DNA from: Rebecca billardiae RCC1528
Lineage: Eukaryota; Haptophyta
Length of the DNA stretch: 64,000 nt
Assembly (NCBI GenBank): GCA_965240325.2
Contig: OZ251228.1
Location: forward strand, 2,976,001-3,040,000
Direction of reading: 5' to 3'
Below the pieces are notes generated by a model that had not been told where the DNA came from, did no database searches, and was given only the letters and a program-made list of their open reading frames with translations. The position numbers and the translations under genes are program-made. Each line of letters starts with the position of its first letter. Position 1 is the first letter of the stretch. Shown here in pieces: positions 1 through 9,190 of this stretch.

Positions 1-1844
1 GCGGCGCGGCGTACTCGCTGTGGGCGCGCGCGCTCGGCGCGCGCCGCGCGCACGACCCCGCCGCGTCGCACCCCGCCGTCACGTGGCGGCCGCTGCCGTT
101 TGCCGCGGTGCGCGCGGCCGTGCGGCTGGGCGGCCACCCGCACCCGCCGCCCGGCGCCGGGCCGGCGCGCGCGCCGCCCGCGCTCGCGCGGCGCGCGCCG
201 TTCGCCACGGCGGTCGCGGCGGGCGGCATCCGCCTCCTCGGCGACGCCGAGCTCGCGGACGACGGCCTCGAGCTCACCCCGCTCCGCAAGGGCGTCGGGC
301 TGTGCGGCGCCGCGTGGGCGACCACGCCCGTGCGCATCGCGGACGGCTTTGAGACGGAGTTCGTGCTCGGCATGGGGCGGCCCGCGGGGGAGGCGCTGGG
401 CGGGGACGGGCTGGCGTTCGTGCTGCACGCGGACCCGGTGGGCGCGGACGCGCTCGGCGGCGCGGGGCTGCAGCTCGGGTACGAGGGGCTCGTCAACTGC
501 CTCGCCGTGCAGGTGCGTGTGTGCGTGCGTGTGCGTGCGCGTGCGTGCGTGCGTGCGTGCGTGCGCGCGCGTGCGTGCGTGCACGCGCGCGCGTCGCAGC
601 GCGCCCGGCGGCGGTGCGCGCCGCCCGGCTCACGCGCCGCGCCACGCGCCCAACGCGCTGCGCCGCGCGCGCCCCGGCCGCAGTTCGTCTCCAACCCCTC
701 CTTCGCCGGCGGCGACAGCGCAGCGCGCCGCTCGGCGGGGGCGCGCCGGCGCGCGCGCGGCTCGGACACCGAGTCTGACGAGGAGCGCGGCGGAGGGCGC
801 TCCGGGTACGACAGCAGCAGCAGCAGCAGCTCGGACGAGGGCGGCGGCGCGGACTCGGAGCGGCGGCTCGGGCGGCGCGCGGCGCGCGGCGCCTCGTCCC
901 GCCGCCGCGCGCTCGAGCACACCGAGCTCGTCGCCGTCCCGTCGCGGCCGGGCGTGCTGCGCGTGCCGCTCGCGTGGTCGGGCCGCGAGTGCATCGACCC
1001 GCACTCGGGCGAGCACTTCATCGCGCCCACGTTCAGGCGGCACGCGCAGCTGAGCGCGAGGCGCAAGGCGCGGCAGCTGTCGGCGCGCGCGAGGCTCGAG
1101 GCCGAGCGGCGCAGCGCCGACTACGGCCGCCGCCGCTCGCACCTGCACAACACGGTCAGCCTGCAGTCCAACGGTGCGCGCGCGCGCGCCGCGGCGCTCG
1201 TGCGAGCCTCCCAGCGCGCGCGGCCCCCCCGCCCCCGCCCCCCCCCCTTCCGCCGCTCACGCGCCGCTCGGCCGCGCACGCCCGCCGCCCGCCTCGCCGC
1301 CGCCCCGTGGCGCAGGCGAGAAGCCCAACTCGCCGCGCGCCGACTGCACGCTCGCGCGCGCCGCGCTGACGCACACGCAGCTCGACGACGGCGCGCCCAA
1401 GCGCGTGCGCATCGTGCTCGAGCCGTCGCGGTACGAGAGGGAGGCGGGCGCGGCCGAGTCGGCGCTCGGCTCGATGCGGCTGATGGTGTACGTGGCCGAC
1501 CTGCACGACAGCGCCGCCAACACGCAGGTGCGCGCGCGCGCGCGGCCGCTCGCCGCGGGCGCGGCGTCGTGCGCGGCCGTGCTCCCTCACTGACTCGCTC
1601 GCTCGCTCGCTCGCTCACGCGCGCCCACGCCCACGGCCGCCTCACTGTGCCCCCCTGTGCTCAGGCGGTGCTCAACATGGAGGTGGACCTGGGCTCTCTC
1701 TTCCGGCACTGGAAGGGCGGCGCCATGTACGCGGGCTTCACCGCCTCGACCGGCCGGCTGTACGGCTCGCACGCGATCAGCGAGTGGACCTTCTACGAGG
1801 TGGTCAACGGCGAGCGCCACGCCGGCCGCCGCTCGGTCTTCTGA
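1..1844 (+). CDS. L-type (legume-like) lectin domain protein, 5' partial, four exons
   Basis: The gene is open at the left edge of the window. Exons read as 3-512, 684-1173, 1316-1527 and 1665-1844, giving 463 residues before the stop at 1842. The introns (171, 142 and 137 nt) start GTGCG and end CAG, and the frame joins cleanly at each. The first exon holds the lectin signature GDGLAFVLHADP followed by LGYEGL. The third exon has the LDDG...VRI...LMVYVADL strand pattern. The last exon has the closing AGFTASTG...EWTFYEV. These are hallmarks of the concanavalin A-like L-type lectin fold, which binds carbohydrate. Exon 2 puts an Arg/Ser/Asp-rich low-complexity insert of over 100 residues into the middle of the fold, just where the metal-binding loop would be. 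The N-terminus and any signal peptide lie outside the window. Family is fairly sure; ligand unknown. Confidence 0.7.
   Translation, partial: GAAYSLWARALGARRAHDPAASHPAVTWRPLPFAAVRAAVRLGGHPHPPPGAGPARAPPALARRAPFATAVAAGGIRLLGDAELADDGLELTPLRKGVGLCGAAWATTPVRIADGFETEFVLGMGRPAGEALGGDGLAFVLHADPVGADALGGAGLQLGYEGLVNCLAVQVRVCVRVRARACVRACVRARACVHARASQRARRRCAPPGSRAAPRAQRAAPRAPRPQFVSNPSFAGGDSAARRSAGARRRARGSDTESDEERGGGRSGYDSSSSSSSDEGGGADSERRLGRRAARGASSRRRALEHTELVAVPSRPGVLRVPLAWSGRECIDPHSGEHFIAPTFRRHAQLSARRKARQLSARARLEAERRSADYGRRRSHLHNTVSLQSNGARARAAALVRASQRARPPRPRPPPFRRSRAARPRTPAARLAAAPWRRREAQLAARRLHARARRADAHAARRRRAQARAHRARAVAVREGGGRGRVGARLDAADGVRGRPARQRRQHAGARARAAARRGRGVVRGRAPSLTRSLARSLTRAHAHGRLTVPPCAQAVLNMEVDLGSLFRHWKGGAMYAGFTASTGRLYGSHAISEWTFYEVVNGERHAGRRSVF
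513..600. repeat. GTGC/GTGTGC microsatellite in lectin intron 1
   Basis: The 5' half of the first lectin intron is an imperfect GTGC/GTGTGC simple repeat beginning at the splice donor itself. Such GC-alternating tracts recur in most introns of this window. Confidence 0.7.
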
Positions 1845-2324
1845 GACGTTGGAACTAGCAGTTTTACTCCGATTCTTTACCCGCACCCATCGGTTCGCGG
1901 TGGTTTGACGCGATGGGAAATCTCAAATCTGGCATATGATACCTCCATACAATCATAATCTGAGGTCGATCACAATCACACCTCGACCGCGGATTCACAT
2001 TCAGATATACAGTCATGTTTAAGTCGAATTTGTACTGTGTATGCCGTTCACGTGTTAATGACGTTTCGAAAACCGGACAGCCGCGCTAACACCTCTGATA
2101 ATTGACGATGTCCGAATAATTAGTCAATGGTATATATTAACGATATAATGCGTTTTCCCCCGCCTGATTCGATTTCGGCTAGATTCCCCACGCGACGAGT
2201 GCTAATTGATGACCAGCCTAGATCAATTAAGTCTCGTTGAAAACATTTGGCGCGCCGATTCGGACGCCGAAAGCGCACATGCCCCTGCACAACCCAACGC
2301 GCCGCCGCCGCACGATTGCACGGA
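1845..2324. other. intergenic, AT-richer spacer
   Basis: No gene is seen. Base composition drops clearly compared with the flanking coding DNA. This spacer holds the 3' end of the lectin gene and the presumed promoter of the rhodopsin kinase. No convincing TATA box or terminator can be singled out. Confidence 0.6.
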
Positions 2325-5300
2325 ATGAACGACGCCCCGCACGTGATGACGTCGACGGAGAGCGACCGCCGGAGCCCGCGGCTCTCGCTGCGCTCGCTCG
2401 CGCCCGCCGCCCCCGTGGTGCCGAGCATGCTCGACGACGGCGCCCTCGCCTACGCCGTCATCCTGGGCGCGGTGTGCTACTACCTGCTCGCGCTCGCGCT
2501 GTGCTACGCCGCGCTCGGCGACGCGCGTGAGCAGCTCCTCCCGGTGGAGCGGTACGCGGCGCAGTGCACGGGCGCGGTGATCGTCGGCAGCACCGTGCTG
2601 CGCTCCATCCACCTCGCCTTCTCGCGCGGCCCCGTCTCCAACGCCGAGCTCGCGATGCTCGCGACCAACGCGGTCGCCGCCTCGTCCAACCTGCTGATGG
2701 GCGCGACCTCCACGCCCGTGCTCGTCGACCCGATCACCGGCACCTCCGAGTTCATGGTGCGCTGGTGCGAGTACACGTCCCTCGGCTTCCTCATGACCTT
2801 CGTCGTCGAGGCCATGTCCGCGCGCTCGGTGCGCGAGGCGCTCGCGCTCGCCGTGCTGATGGGCGTGAGCACGTGCTGCGGCCTGCTCCTGCCGCTGTGC
2901 AAGAGCCCGCGCGCGTGGGGCCTGCTGATGGCCTTCGCCTTCGCCACGTACGCGCCGCTCTTCCCGCGCCTCGTCCGCTGCCGCCGCGCGTACCACGACG
3001 CCGCCGCGTCGTGCAGCAGCGCGTCCGAGGTGGGCCGCGTGGTGAGCGCCAAGGTGGGCCACGAGCTGATGGCGTGCTGCACGGTGCTGTGGTCGCTCAT
3101 CGTCCTCGACTACGTGCTCGCGTGGGCGGTGGCGGCGTGCCTCGGGGAGCGGTACGGCACCGGCGCGTCGCGGCCGCAGTGGCCCTTCGTGCTCGACTGC
3201 GTGATCGACCTCGCCGCCAAGATGCTGTACGCGCACCTGATCGCGAGCTCGCACGCGCACGTGCCGCTCGAGGCGGAGCGGCAGCAGGCGCGCTGGATCC
3301 GCGAGGCGATGGACGTGGTGTGGGCGGGCTCGCACGACACCATCGTGATCTCCGAGCTGCACGGCGACGGGACGGCGCGCAGCATCGGCTCGAAGGGACT
3401 GTCCGCGCTGCTCGGCGAGGTGCACGCGCGCGAGTGGACGACGTGGCGCGCGCACGCGCTCACGCCCGCGACGCCGGCCACGACCGCGTCGCGCGCCGAC
3501 GCGCTCTCCGAGTCCTCCTCCGCCTCGTCCTACGCCTCGTCCGCGTGCGCCGAGCCTCCCGAGCGCACCGCGCTCGACGAGTTCGGGCCCGCCGTCGAGA
3601 CGGCGTACGAGCCCGACCCGACGCCCGCCACGCCACCCACCACCCCCCAGTCCAAGCTGTCGCGCAGCGGGCGCGTGCGCGGCGCGCCGAGCGCGCAGCA
3701 GCAGGCCGTGCAGCGCGCGTTTGAGCAGCTGATCGCAGACGCGTGGGCCGCGACCGCCGACGCGGACGGGGCGACGGCGATGCTCACGTGGCGGCTGCCG
3801 CACGGCGGCGCGCGCGGCGGGCTGCAATGCGAGGTGCGCGCGACCCGCTGCCGGCACGAGCCGCTGCGCGGCGCGAGCGGCAGCGCCGTGCGCGGAGCAG
3901 CGGCTCGGCTTGGCGCGCCGCCCTTTCTGGTGCTCGTGCTGCGCGACGTGAGCGCGCTCGTGCGCGCGGCCGAGGTCGAGAGGAGCCTGCTGGCGCAGAT
4001 CGCGGAGAAGACGCTGCTCGCCGAGCGCATCGGGCGGAAGAAGGACGAGGAGGCCAACCGCTTCTCGCGGCACGAGGTGAAGAACTGCGTGCTCGCCGCG
4101 ATCGCGCAGTGCGAGGCGCTCGCCGAGTGGCACGCCAAGACCAAGGCGAGCTTCGCGGCCGCGGACACGCAGCCGCTCACCGCCGGGCTGGCCGACCTCT
4201 CGTCGATGCTGCAGCGCTCGCTGAACACGGTGCTCGCCGCGGCGATGGCGAAGGAGCTGGCGAACGGCGAGTACCTCGCCAAGCCCGAGCCAACCGACGT
4301 CGAGGCGCTGCTCCGCGACAACCTCGCCTCGGGCAGCGCGCGCTTTGAGCTGCGCACGACCCCGGCGCCGCTCCCGCCCATCTCGCTTGACCCGCAGCTG
4401 CTCTTCTGCGTGCACCGCAACGCCGTCTCGAACGCGGTCAAGTACGGCTGCCAGACGAGCAAGATCGAGACGGAGGTGCGCCTCGAGGGCGACGTGCTTG
4501 AGCTGCGCGTGACCAACGCGCCGGGCCCGGGCCACGCGGCGCTGCTCGCCACGGGCAGCGCCGAGCGCGTGTTCGTGCGCGGCCTCAGGCTGCACGAGTC
4601 AGCCGAGCTCGGCAGCGGCGGCGGCGGCGCGGGCGCGCACCACGCGAGCGCCGATCCGAACGGCCGGCTCTCGGCGGGCGACGGCGGCTGGATCATGCGC
4701 CGCTGCGCGCAGGCGCTCGGCGGCGAGTGCTCGATCCGCTTCGAGCCCGCGCAGACGGTGTTCGAGCTGCGCTGCCCGGTGCTCACGCCGCGCGCGGACG
4801 ACGGCGGCGGGTGCGCGGGCGCGGAGGCGGCGGCGCCGTTCCAGCTGCCGGCTGGCACGGTCTGCGTCGGCATCGACGACTCCAAGGTGCAGCGCGTCAT
4901 CCTCAAGAAGATCTTCGCCGCGCTGGGCGCGGACGCCGAGCACGTGCACATCCTCGGCGAGCAGGACGAGCACATCCTCAGCGTCGTGCCCACGCTCGCC
5001 CAGGCGGTGCGCGCGCACCCCACGCAGCGGCTCCTCGTGATCGGCGACGAGCACCTCGACCTGGCCGAGGGGTGCGCGTGCACCACCGTCTCGTGCTCGC
5101 GCGCGTTCGGCGAGCTGCGCGCGCTGCTGGCGGGGGAGGAGCTCGAGCGCGTGCTCCTCGTCATCCGCTCGGCGAACGACTCGCGCGCGGACGTGGAGCG
5201 CTACCGCGTGCACGCGCACGGCGTGCTGCCCAAGCGCGGCTTTGCCAAGCAGCCGACCATCGACGCGGTGCGCCCGCTGTGGGAGCAGCGCTTCGAGGCG

Positions 5301-5678
5301 CCGCGCGCGCACGGCGCGGGCGTGGGCGCGCGGCCCGACGCGGCCGACGCGGTCGCCAGGCTCGTGGGCGCGCAGCCGCGCCGCGGCTCCCCGCTGGGCG
5401 CCGACCCCGACCTGCTGTGCGAGGTGAGCCGCACGGTCTCACGGCTGTGCCGAGAGCTGAGCGCGCGCGGCCTGCCGTGGGCGGCCGTGCGCCGCCACCT
5501 GATCTCGCTCAAGGGCGAGCTCGTCTCGCTCAACGCGGTGCTCGGCGTGGCGAATGAGCGCGTGTCCGACGTGGTGCGGCACGTGGACGCACTGCTCGAG
5601 CATCGTGACGAGCCGCCCGCCTTCTGGTCGGAGTGGCACACGCTGCTCGCGCAGATCAACGCCGCGCTCGAGGTGTGA
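2325..5678 (+). CDS. microbial-type rhodopsin fused to histidine kinase, receiver and Hpt-like domain
   Basis: Intronless, 1,117 residues from the ATG at 2325; the upstream frame is open but has no better ATG. Residues 36-310 form about seven hydrophobic spans with type-1 rhodopsin signatures. Span 3 has RWCEY (Arg146; Glu149 at the counterion position). Span 6 has VLWS (Trp256). Span 7 has DLAAK, where Asp295 and Lys299 match bacteriorhodopsin Asp212 and the retinal lysine Lys216. A PAS-like linker with Ser/Pro insertions follows. The kinase has RHEVKN with His583 and the N-box NAVSNAVKYG (Asn703); its Gly-rich boxes are degenerate. A receiver-like domain has DDSK at 851-854, a possible phosphoacceptor Asp908 or Asp912, RSANDS and LPK. 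The last 90 residues resemble an Hpt domain. Likely a membrane light sensor that signals by phosphorelay; kinase activity is unproven. Confidence 0.8.
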   Translation: MNDAPHVMTSTESDRRSPRLSLRSLAPAAPVVPSMLDDGALAYAVILGAVCYYLLALALCYAALGDAREQLLPVERYAAQCTGAVIVGSTVLRSIHLAFSRGPVSNAELAMLATNAVAASSNLLMGATSTPVLVDPITGTSEFMVRWCEYTSLGFLMTFVVEAMSARSVREALALAVLMGVSTCCGLLLPLCKSPRAWGLLMAFAFATYAPLFPRLVRCRRAYHDAAASCSSASEVGRVVSAKVGHELMACCTVLWSLIVLDYVLAWAVAACLGERYGTGASRPQWPFVLDCVIDLAAKMLYAHLIASSHAHVPLEAERQQARWIREAMDVVWAGSHDTIVISELHGDGTARSIGSKGLSALLGEVHAREWTTWRAHALTPATPATTASRADALSESSSASSYASSACAEPPERTALDEFGPAVETAYEPDPTPATPPTTPQSKLSRSGRVRGAPSAQQQAVQRAFEQLIADAWAATADADGATAMLTWRLPHGGARGGLQCEVRATRCRHEPLRGASGSAVRGAAARLGAPPFLVLVLRDVSALVRAAEVERSLLAQIAEKTLLAERIGRKKDEEANRFSRHEVKNCVLAAIAQCEALAEWHAKTKASFAAADTQPLTAGLADLSSMLQRSLNTVLAAAMAKELANGEYLAKPEPTDVEALLRDNLASGSARFELRTTPAPLPPISLDPQLLFCVHRNAVSNAVKYGCQTSKIETEVRLEGDVLELRVTNAPGPGHAALLATGSAERVFVRGLRLHESAELGSGGGGAGAHHASADPNGRLSAGDGGWIMRRCAQALGGECSIRFEPAQTVFELRCPVLTPRADDGGGCAGAEAAAPFQLPAGTVCVGIDDSKVQRVILKKIFAALGADAEHVHILGEQDEHILSVVPTLAQAVRAHPTQRLLVIGDEHLDLAEGCACTTVSCSRAFGELRALLAGEELERVLLVIRSANDSRADVERYRVHAHGVLPKRGFAKQPTIDAVRPLWEQRFEAPRAHGAGVGARPDAADAVARLVGAQPRRGSPLGADPDLLCEVSRTVSRLCRELSARGLPWAAVRRHLISLKGELVSLNAVLGVANERVSDVVRHVDALLEHRDEPPAFWSEWHTLLAQINAALEV

Positions 5679-6217
5679 CAGACGGCGCGCGCACCGCCGC
5701 ACCCCGCAGCAGCACACCGTGTCTCGTCATCAGCAGCACGCATCACTACGCGCACGCCACATGTGCTGCCCAGCAGCACCATCGTCATGCGCGCGCGCTA
5801 ATATGCGTGTGCATGCACTGGCACGACGCTCATCTCCTGCCGTCAGCAGCAGCAGCAGCAGCGCTGCGAGCTCGCGGACCTGGCAGTGCGGCGCAGCATG
5901 GAGGATCAGCATCGGCGCGCGCTCGTATCAGTATCACGCGCGCAGTCGTCATCGTATCGTCGACGATCGGCGGTGACACATATTCGTCGTCGTCGTCATC
6001 GCCGAGCATACGCAGCCGTCGTCGTCAGCATGAGCACATCCGTGACAGTGTCCCCGCCATCATAGTATATATATATATATATGACGAAGCCTCAGAGTCG
6101 TCATACTGTAGCTGGTCGTCGTCCGGTATCATCCGCGCAAATCGAATAAAGGGCGCCCTGGCCGCCCTCTTTAATAGAAATTAGAATTGGTCACCCTCAT
6201 CAGTGCTCACCGTCACG
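5679..6217. other. intergenic with (TA)n tract and AATAAA
   Basis: No gene is seen. CAG/GTC-type triplets are frequent, a TA dinucleotide run lies at 6066-6082 and an AATAAA hexamer at 6145-6150. Immediately after the hexamer, AAAGGGCG and the near-complement GCCCTCTTT could form an imperfect hairpin. The hexamer could serve as a polyadenylation signal of the rhodopsin kinase, though 470 nt is a long 3' UTR. Confidence 0.4.
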
Positions 6218-7588
6218 ATGGCGGCGGGCGCAGCGGCGCTCGCCGGCGTGCTGGCGATGGTCGGTCCTCGCGAGCCCCCCGCCGTGAGCGGCGACATGAA
6301 GCGCGTGCTGGCGAGTATGCACCTGCGCATGCGCGAGGAGCTGGTCGCGCTGCGGACGCGTGGCCATAACGCGCGCCGCCGGCCGGTCGGGCTGATCGTG
6401 AGCGGCCTCGCGCGCAACTGCGACGTCAGCGAGGCGGCGGCGAACCTGATGGAGGATTGCAATGCGGGCGTGGCCAGCCTCGCCGTGCTGCTGCAGCACT
6501 ACGAGCCCGGCCGCTTCCCCCTGGACGAGCGCTGGGTCGCGCCCAGCCGCCTCGCCAACGAGAGCCTGCCGTTTGCGTGGGGGGCGTGCGCGGCCACGCT
6601 GCTGCGCGCCGCCAACGAGTCGTCGTGCGAGCTGGTGCTCGGGCGGCAGTGGTTCGAGGCGGACGCGCGGGCGCAGGCGCTGTGCGACGGGCGCGGGGCC
6701 ATCCGCAACGTCGGGCGCGCGGCGATGCAGGCGCTCGCCGCCGGCCGCGCGTACGAGTGGCACGGCCACTTCCTCGGACGGCCCAGTCCGGGCGTGCCGC
6801 CGCACGCGTACGTGCGCGGCCGCCTCGACGGGGTGCTGTGCGCGCCGCGCACGCCGGCGGCGACGCTCGCCACGCTGCGCGGCGTGCTCGTCGGCTCGAG
6901 CGTGCAGGACGACGCGCTCACCGGCGCGCAGTTCATCGGCGACATTTACGGCATGATGAGCGCAGACGTGGCGCCCGCCTACTTTGGCGCGTGGCGCTCG
7001 TGGCTGCCGCTCAACTGCTCGAGCGTGTGCTACGCGGGGCAGGGCTCGAGCGCGGTGGACGTGATCAAGCCGGCGTTGGCGAAGGCGTGCACGGGCGAGA
7101 TCCCGCTCTCGCGCTACCTGATCGGCAGCGGCGTGCGCGCCAGCCACCGCGCCAAGTACAGCGGGCAGCCGTTCTTCAAGTTCAGGCCGGGCGAGGCCGC
7201 GAGGGGCGCGCCCAAGCTCGCGGCCGCGTACAGCGCCTTCCGCGCGAAGTTGTGCGCGCCGTGCTGGCCGGCGTGCCAGCTGCCGGCGCTGCGTGGGAAG
7301 AGCGTGCCGCGCTACGCCTGCGGCCGCCGCCCCGACCGTTGCGCGGTGTACGAGCTCGTGCGTGCCAAGCTGCGGTGCAGCAGCGCGTGGTCGCGCCCCT
7401 CGACGTACTGCATGATGCAGAACGCAGAGCGCACCGCGCTGCCGCCGGGCATGAACTGGAGCGCGCCCGGGCGCATGCCGTTGCTCCACTACCCCCCGTC
7501 GATGAAGGCGTCACCATCCTCGCCTCAGATGCCTCGTCGTCGGCGAGGCGTCCGCAGGCGGCGCGATCGGCGGCTGGCCCGGGGCTGA
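6218..7588 (+). CDS. hypothetical secreted or type II membrane protein, possibly glycosyltransferase-like
   Basis: Single ORF of 456 residues from the first true ATG at 6218. The N-terminus is a short Ala/Leu-rich hydrophobic stretch (residues 1-18) that could be a signal peptide or anchor. The body is rich in Cys and Trp and has NES and NCS sequons, as expected for a lumenal or extracellular protein. Two segments faintly recall nucleotide-sugar glycosyltransferases: VGLIVSGLARNC near residue 60, and RLDGVLC followed by a conserved-looking IGDIYGMMSADVAPAYF. No defining DxD motif was identified, so no enzyme is assigned. The C-terminus is Arg-rich. Coding bias is like the neighbours. It lies 539 bp after the rhodopsin kinase on the same strand; a link is not evident. 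Confidence 0.55.
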   Translation: MAAGAAALAGVLAMVGPREPPAVSGDMKRVLASMHLRMREELVALRTRGHNARRRPVGLIVSGLARNCDVSEAAANLMEDCNAGVASLAVLLQHYEPGRFPLDERWVAPSRLANESLPFAWGACAATLLRAANESSCELVLGRQWFEADARAQALCDGRGAIRNVGRAAMQALAAGRAYEWHGHFLGRPSPGVPPHAYVRGRLDGVLCAPRTPAATLATLRGVLVGSSVQDDALTGAQFIGDIYGMMSADVAPAYFGAWRSWLPLNCSSVCYAGQGSSAVDVIKPALAKACTGEIPLSRYLIGSGVRASHRAKYSGQPFFKFRPGEAARGAPKLAAAYSAFRAKLCAPCWPACQLPALRGKSVPRYACGRRPDRCAVYELVRAKLRCSSAWSRPSTYCMMQNAERTALPPGMNWSAPGRMPLLHYPPSMKASPSSPQMPRRRRGVRRRRDRRLARG

Positions 7589-8402
7589 AGGCACGTGGTC
7601 GTGATGCATCGGCGATGCTGTCATCGACAGTTGGCCGATAGATATCCTCCGACGACTTGTTAATATATATATATGGCGGGCCGTAGGTCCGCCCCTTGTA
7701 GTGCCCGGGAAAAGATAAGAAAAAGAAAAAGAAAAAAGAAAATCGCCTCGCAGAGAAAAGAAAATCGCCTCGCTCACTGCCGGGTCGCTTCGCTCACTAC
7801 CGGGCGCCCTCGCAGCTCCCACTGGGGACGCTCGGCCGAAAACACAGTACCGGGTGGCGCGGAGCGCATGGGTGGCGCGCGCCAAATCCAACGCCGGCGC
7901 GGTCATCGCGAGAGGACTCCCGAGGGGGGTTTTCGCCCGATTCGCGATTGCTGCCCTCGTCGTCTCGCGTGCAGGTCGAACGAGGGCCAAAGTCGACGCA
8001 TTTGGAGGCACGCTCGGCGCGTCGACACGATCGTGCGACCTGGGGCGGTCCTCGCCCGACTTGCACGTCGAGCGCTCGCACCGGCCATAGTAGCAAGCGC
8101 TGCGCACGATGACCGCCTCGCCCGATTCACCGCCGCGCGTCGGGCTCGGTGCGGAAAGGCCCTCATCACGAGGCGTCTCGCGGGCGGGAAGCGCCATCGC
8201 ACGCGACGCAAGCTTTGGCGCGGCCTTCTGAACACCATAGCCGGAATCCACACACCGGACTGTCGCGTGCCACAACTTCTCAAGGAACGGGCGCATGCAA
8301 ATCCGTTTGCGTACAAGACGGTGGCGATCATCTTTCGCGATCGTGGCCAAAGATCGCTCGGCGCTCGCGGTCCCTCTAGACGAAAACCCACGTCCGGCCT
8401 GC
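7589..8402. other. intergenic with purine tract and short direct repeats
   Basis: No recognisable gene. A (TA)n run lies near 7662-7673, followed by an A/G-rich tract at 7709-7742. A 15-bp direct repeat (AGAAAATCGCCTCGC) occurs at 7737 and 7759, and a second near-repeat around CTCACTGCCGGG occurs at 7773 and 7793. Open frames exist on both strands, but none has a recognisable family or the strong codon bias of the neighbours. Confidence 0.4.
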
Positions 8403-8990
8403 ATGGCGTCGACGGTGACCAATGCGACGGAGGCGCAGCGCAAAGCGGCGTACGAGGCGCAGCGAACGCAGCTGCCGTGTCTGTCGCCGTGGCAGGAACC
8501 GCGTCTTGGCGAGTCGGCGGCCCTCGTCGCACAGCGCTATGACCGATCCCAGAGGCGCATCCGCCACGAGCTGAAACGCCGAGCGTGCAACATTGTCGCC
8601 CCATCCTCCACCATGTCACGAGCGCTGCGGGACGAGGCCGACGTCGTGAAGCCAGTGGCACATGCGCTGCGCTTCCTGTGCCTGCTCGAGCAGCGCGTGC
8701 CCACCCTCGATCGCGAGTGGCACACGCCTCTCGCACTGCGCGCGCGCGCACCGCCGACAGCTCCTGATACCGCCGAACGTGCGGGTGCCGGACCTGTCGC
8801 GCGAAGCGGCGAGCGCCGACGAGCGCTTGGACCTGGACGCGTTGTTGCGCAGCGTGGCGGCCGTGCACGACGCCGACGCGACCTTCGCCGAGCCCATCGT
8901 GCCCGGAGCGGACATCGGCATCCTCGCGACACACGATCTCAGCTGGCGGCAGGAGGAGATGCTGTCGCGTTATTATTCGTCAGTGAGTCA
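8403..8990 (+). pseudogene. possible decayed or frameshifted ORF, unknown family
   Basis: An ATG at 8403 opens a frame of about 120 residues with a plausible amino-acid mix up to about 8760. The coding-like character then continues in another frame (IPPNVRVPDL to about 8990, acidic and Val/Ile-rich). No GTGCG donor joins the two, so a frameshift or non-standard intron is needed. No family is recognised. This may be the remnant of a mobile-element ORF or simply chance. Confidence 0.2.
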
Positions 8991-9143
8991 GGTAGCAGAG
9001 GTAGCTCACCATCATCTGTGTGTCGCATTGTTATTCGTCATCCTGCCCGTCAAACCGCTAGATAAAAGGCGCGAACCCGCTGGGGAAATATTGCGACAGC
9101 ACTGGCACGGCCCGCCGACCCCCCCGCCCGCCAGGGCAGAGTT

Positions 9144-9190
9144 CATATATATTTAACGACGTGGCAGCATCGGACAAGCGTCAGGCTCAT
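9144..9190. repeat. short repeat shared with the 3' flank of the retroelement (46665-46709)
   Basis: A TA-rich run followed by TTAACGACGTGG and a 15-of-18 match ending GCGTCAG occurs here and, in the same orientation, at 46671-46707 just beyond the stop codon of the reverse-transcriptase ORF. This may be a relic of the 3' end of a related retroelement. Confidence 0.35.

Noticed and set aside
2223-4595. A 790-codon minus-strand frame over the rhodopsin kinase
   Set aside because: Composition dominated by Arg/His/Ala, no motif, fully explained as antisense of the GC-rich coding strand.
2325-5678. Bacterial contamination or recent bacterial transfer of the histidine kinase
   Set aside because: Base composition and codon use match the flanking spliced eukaryotic genes, and rhodopsin-kinase fusions are known in algae.
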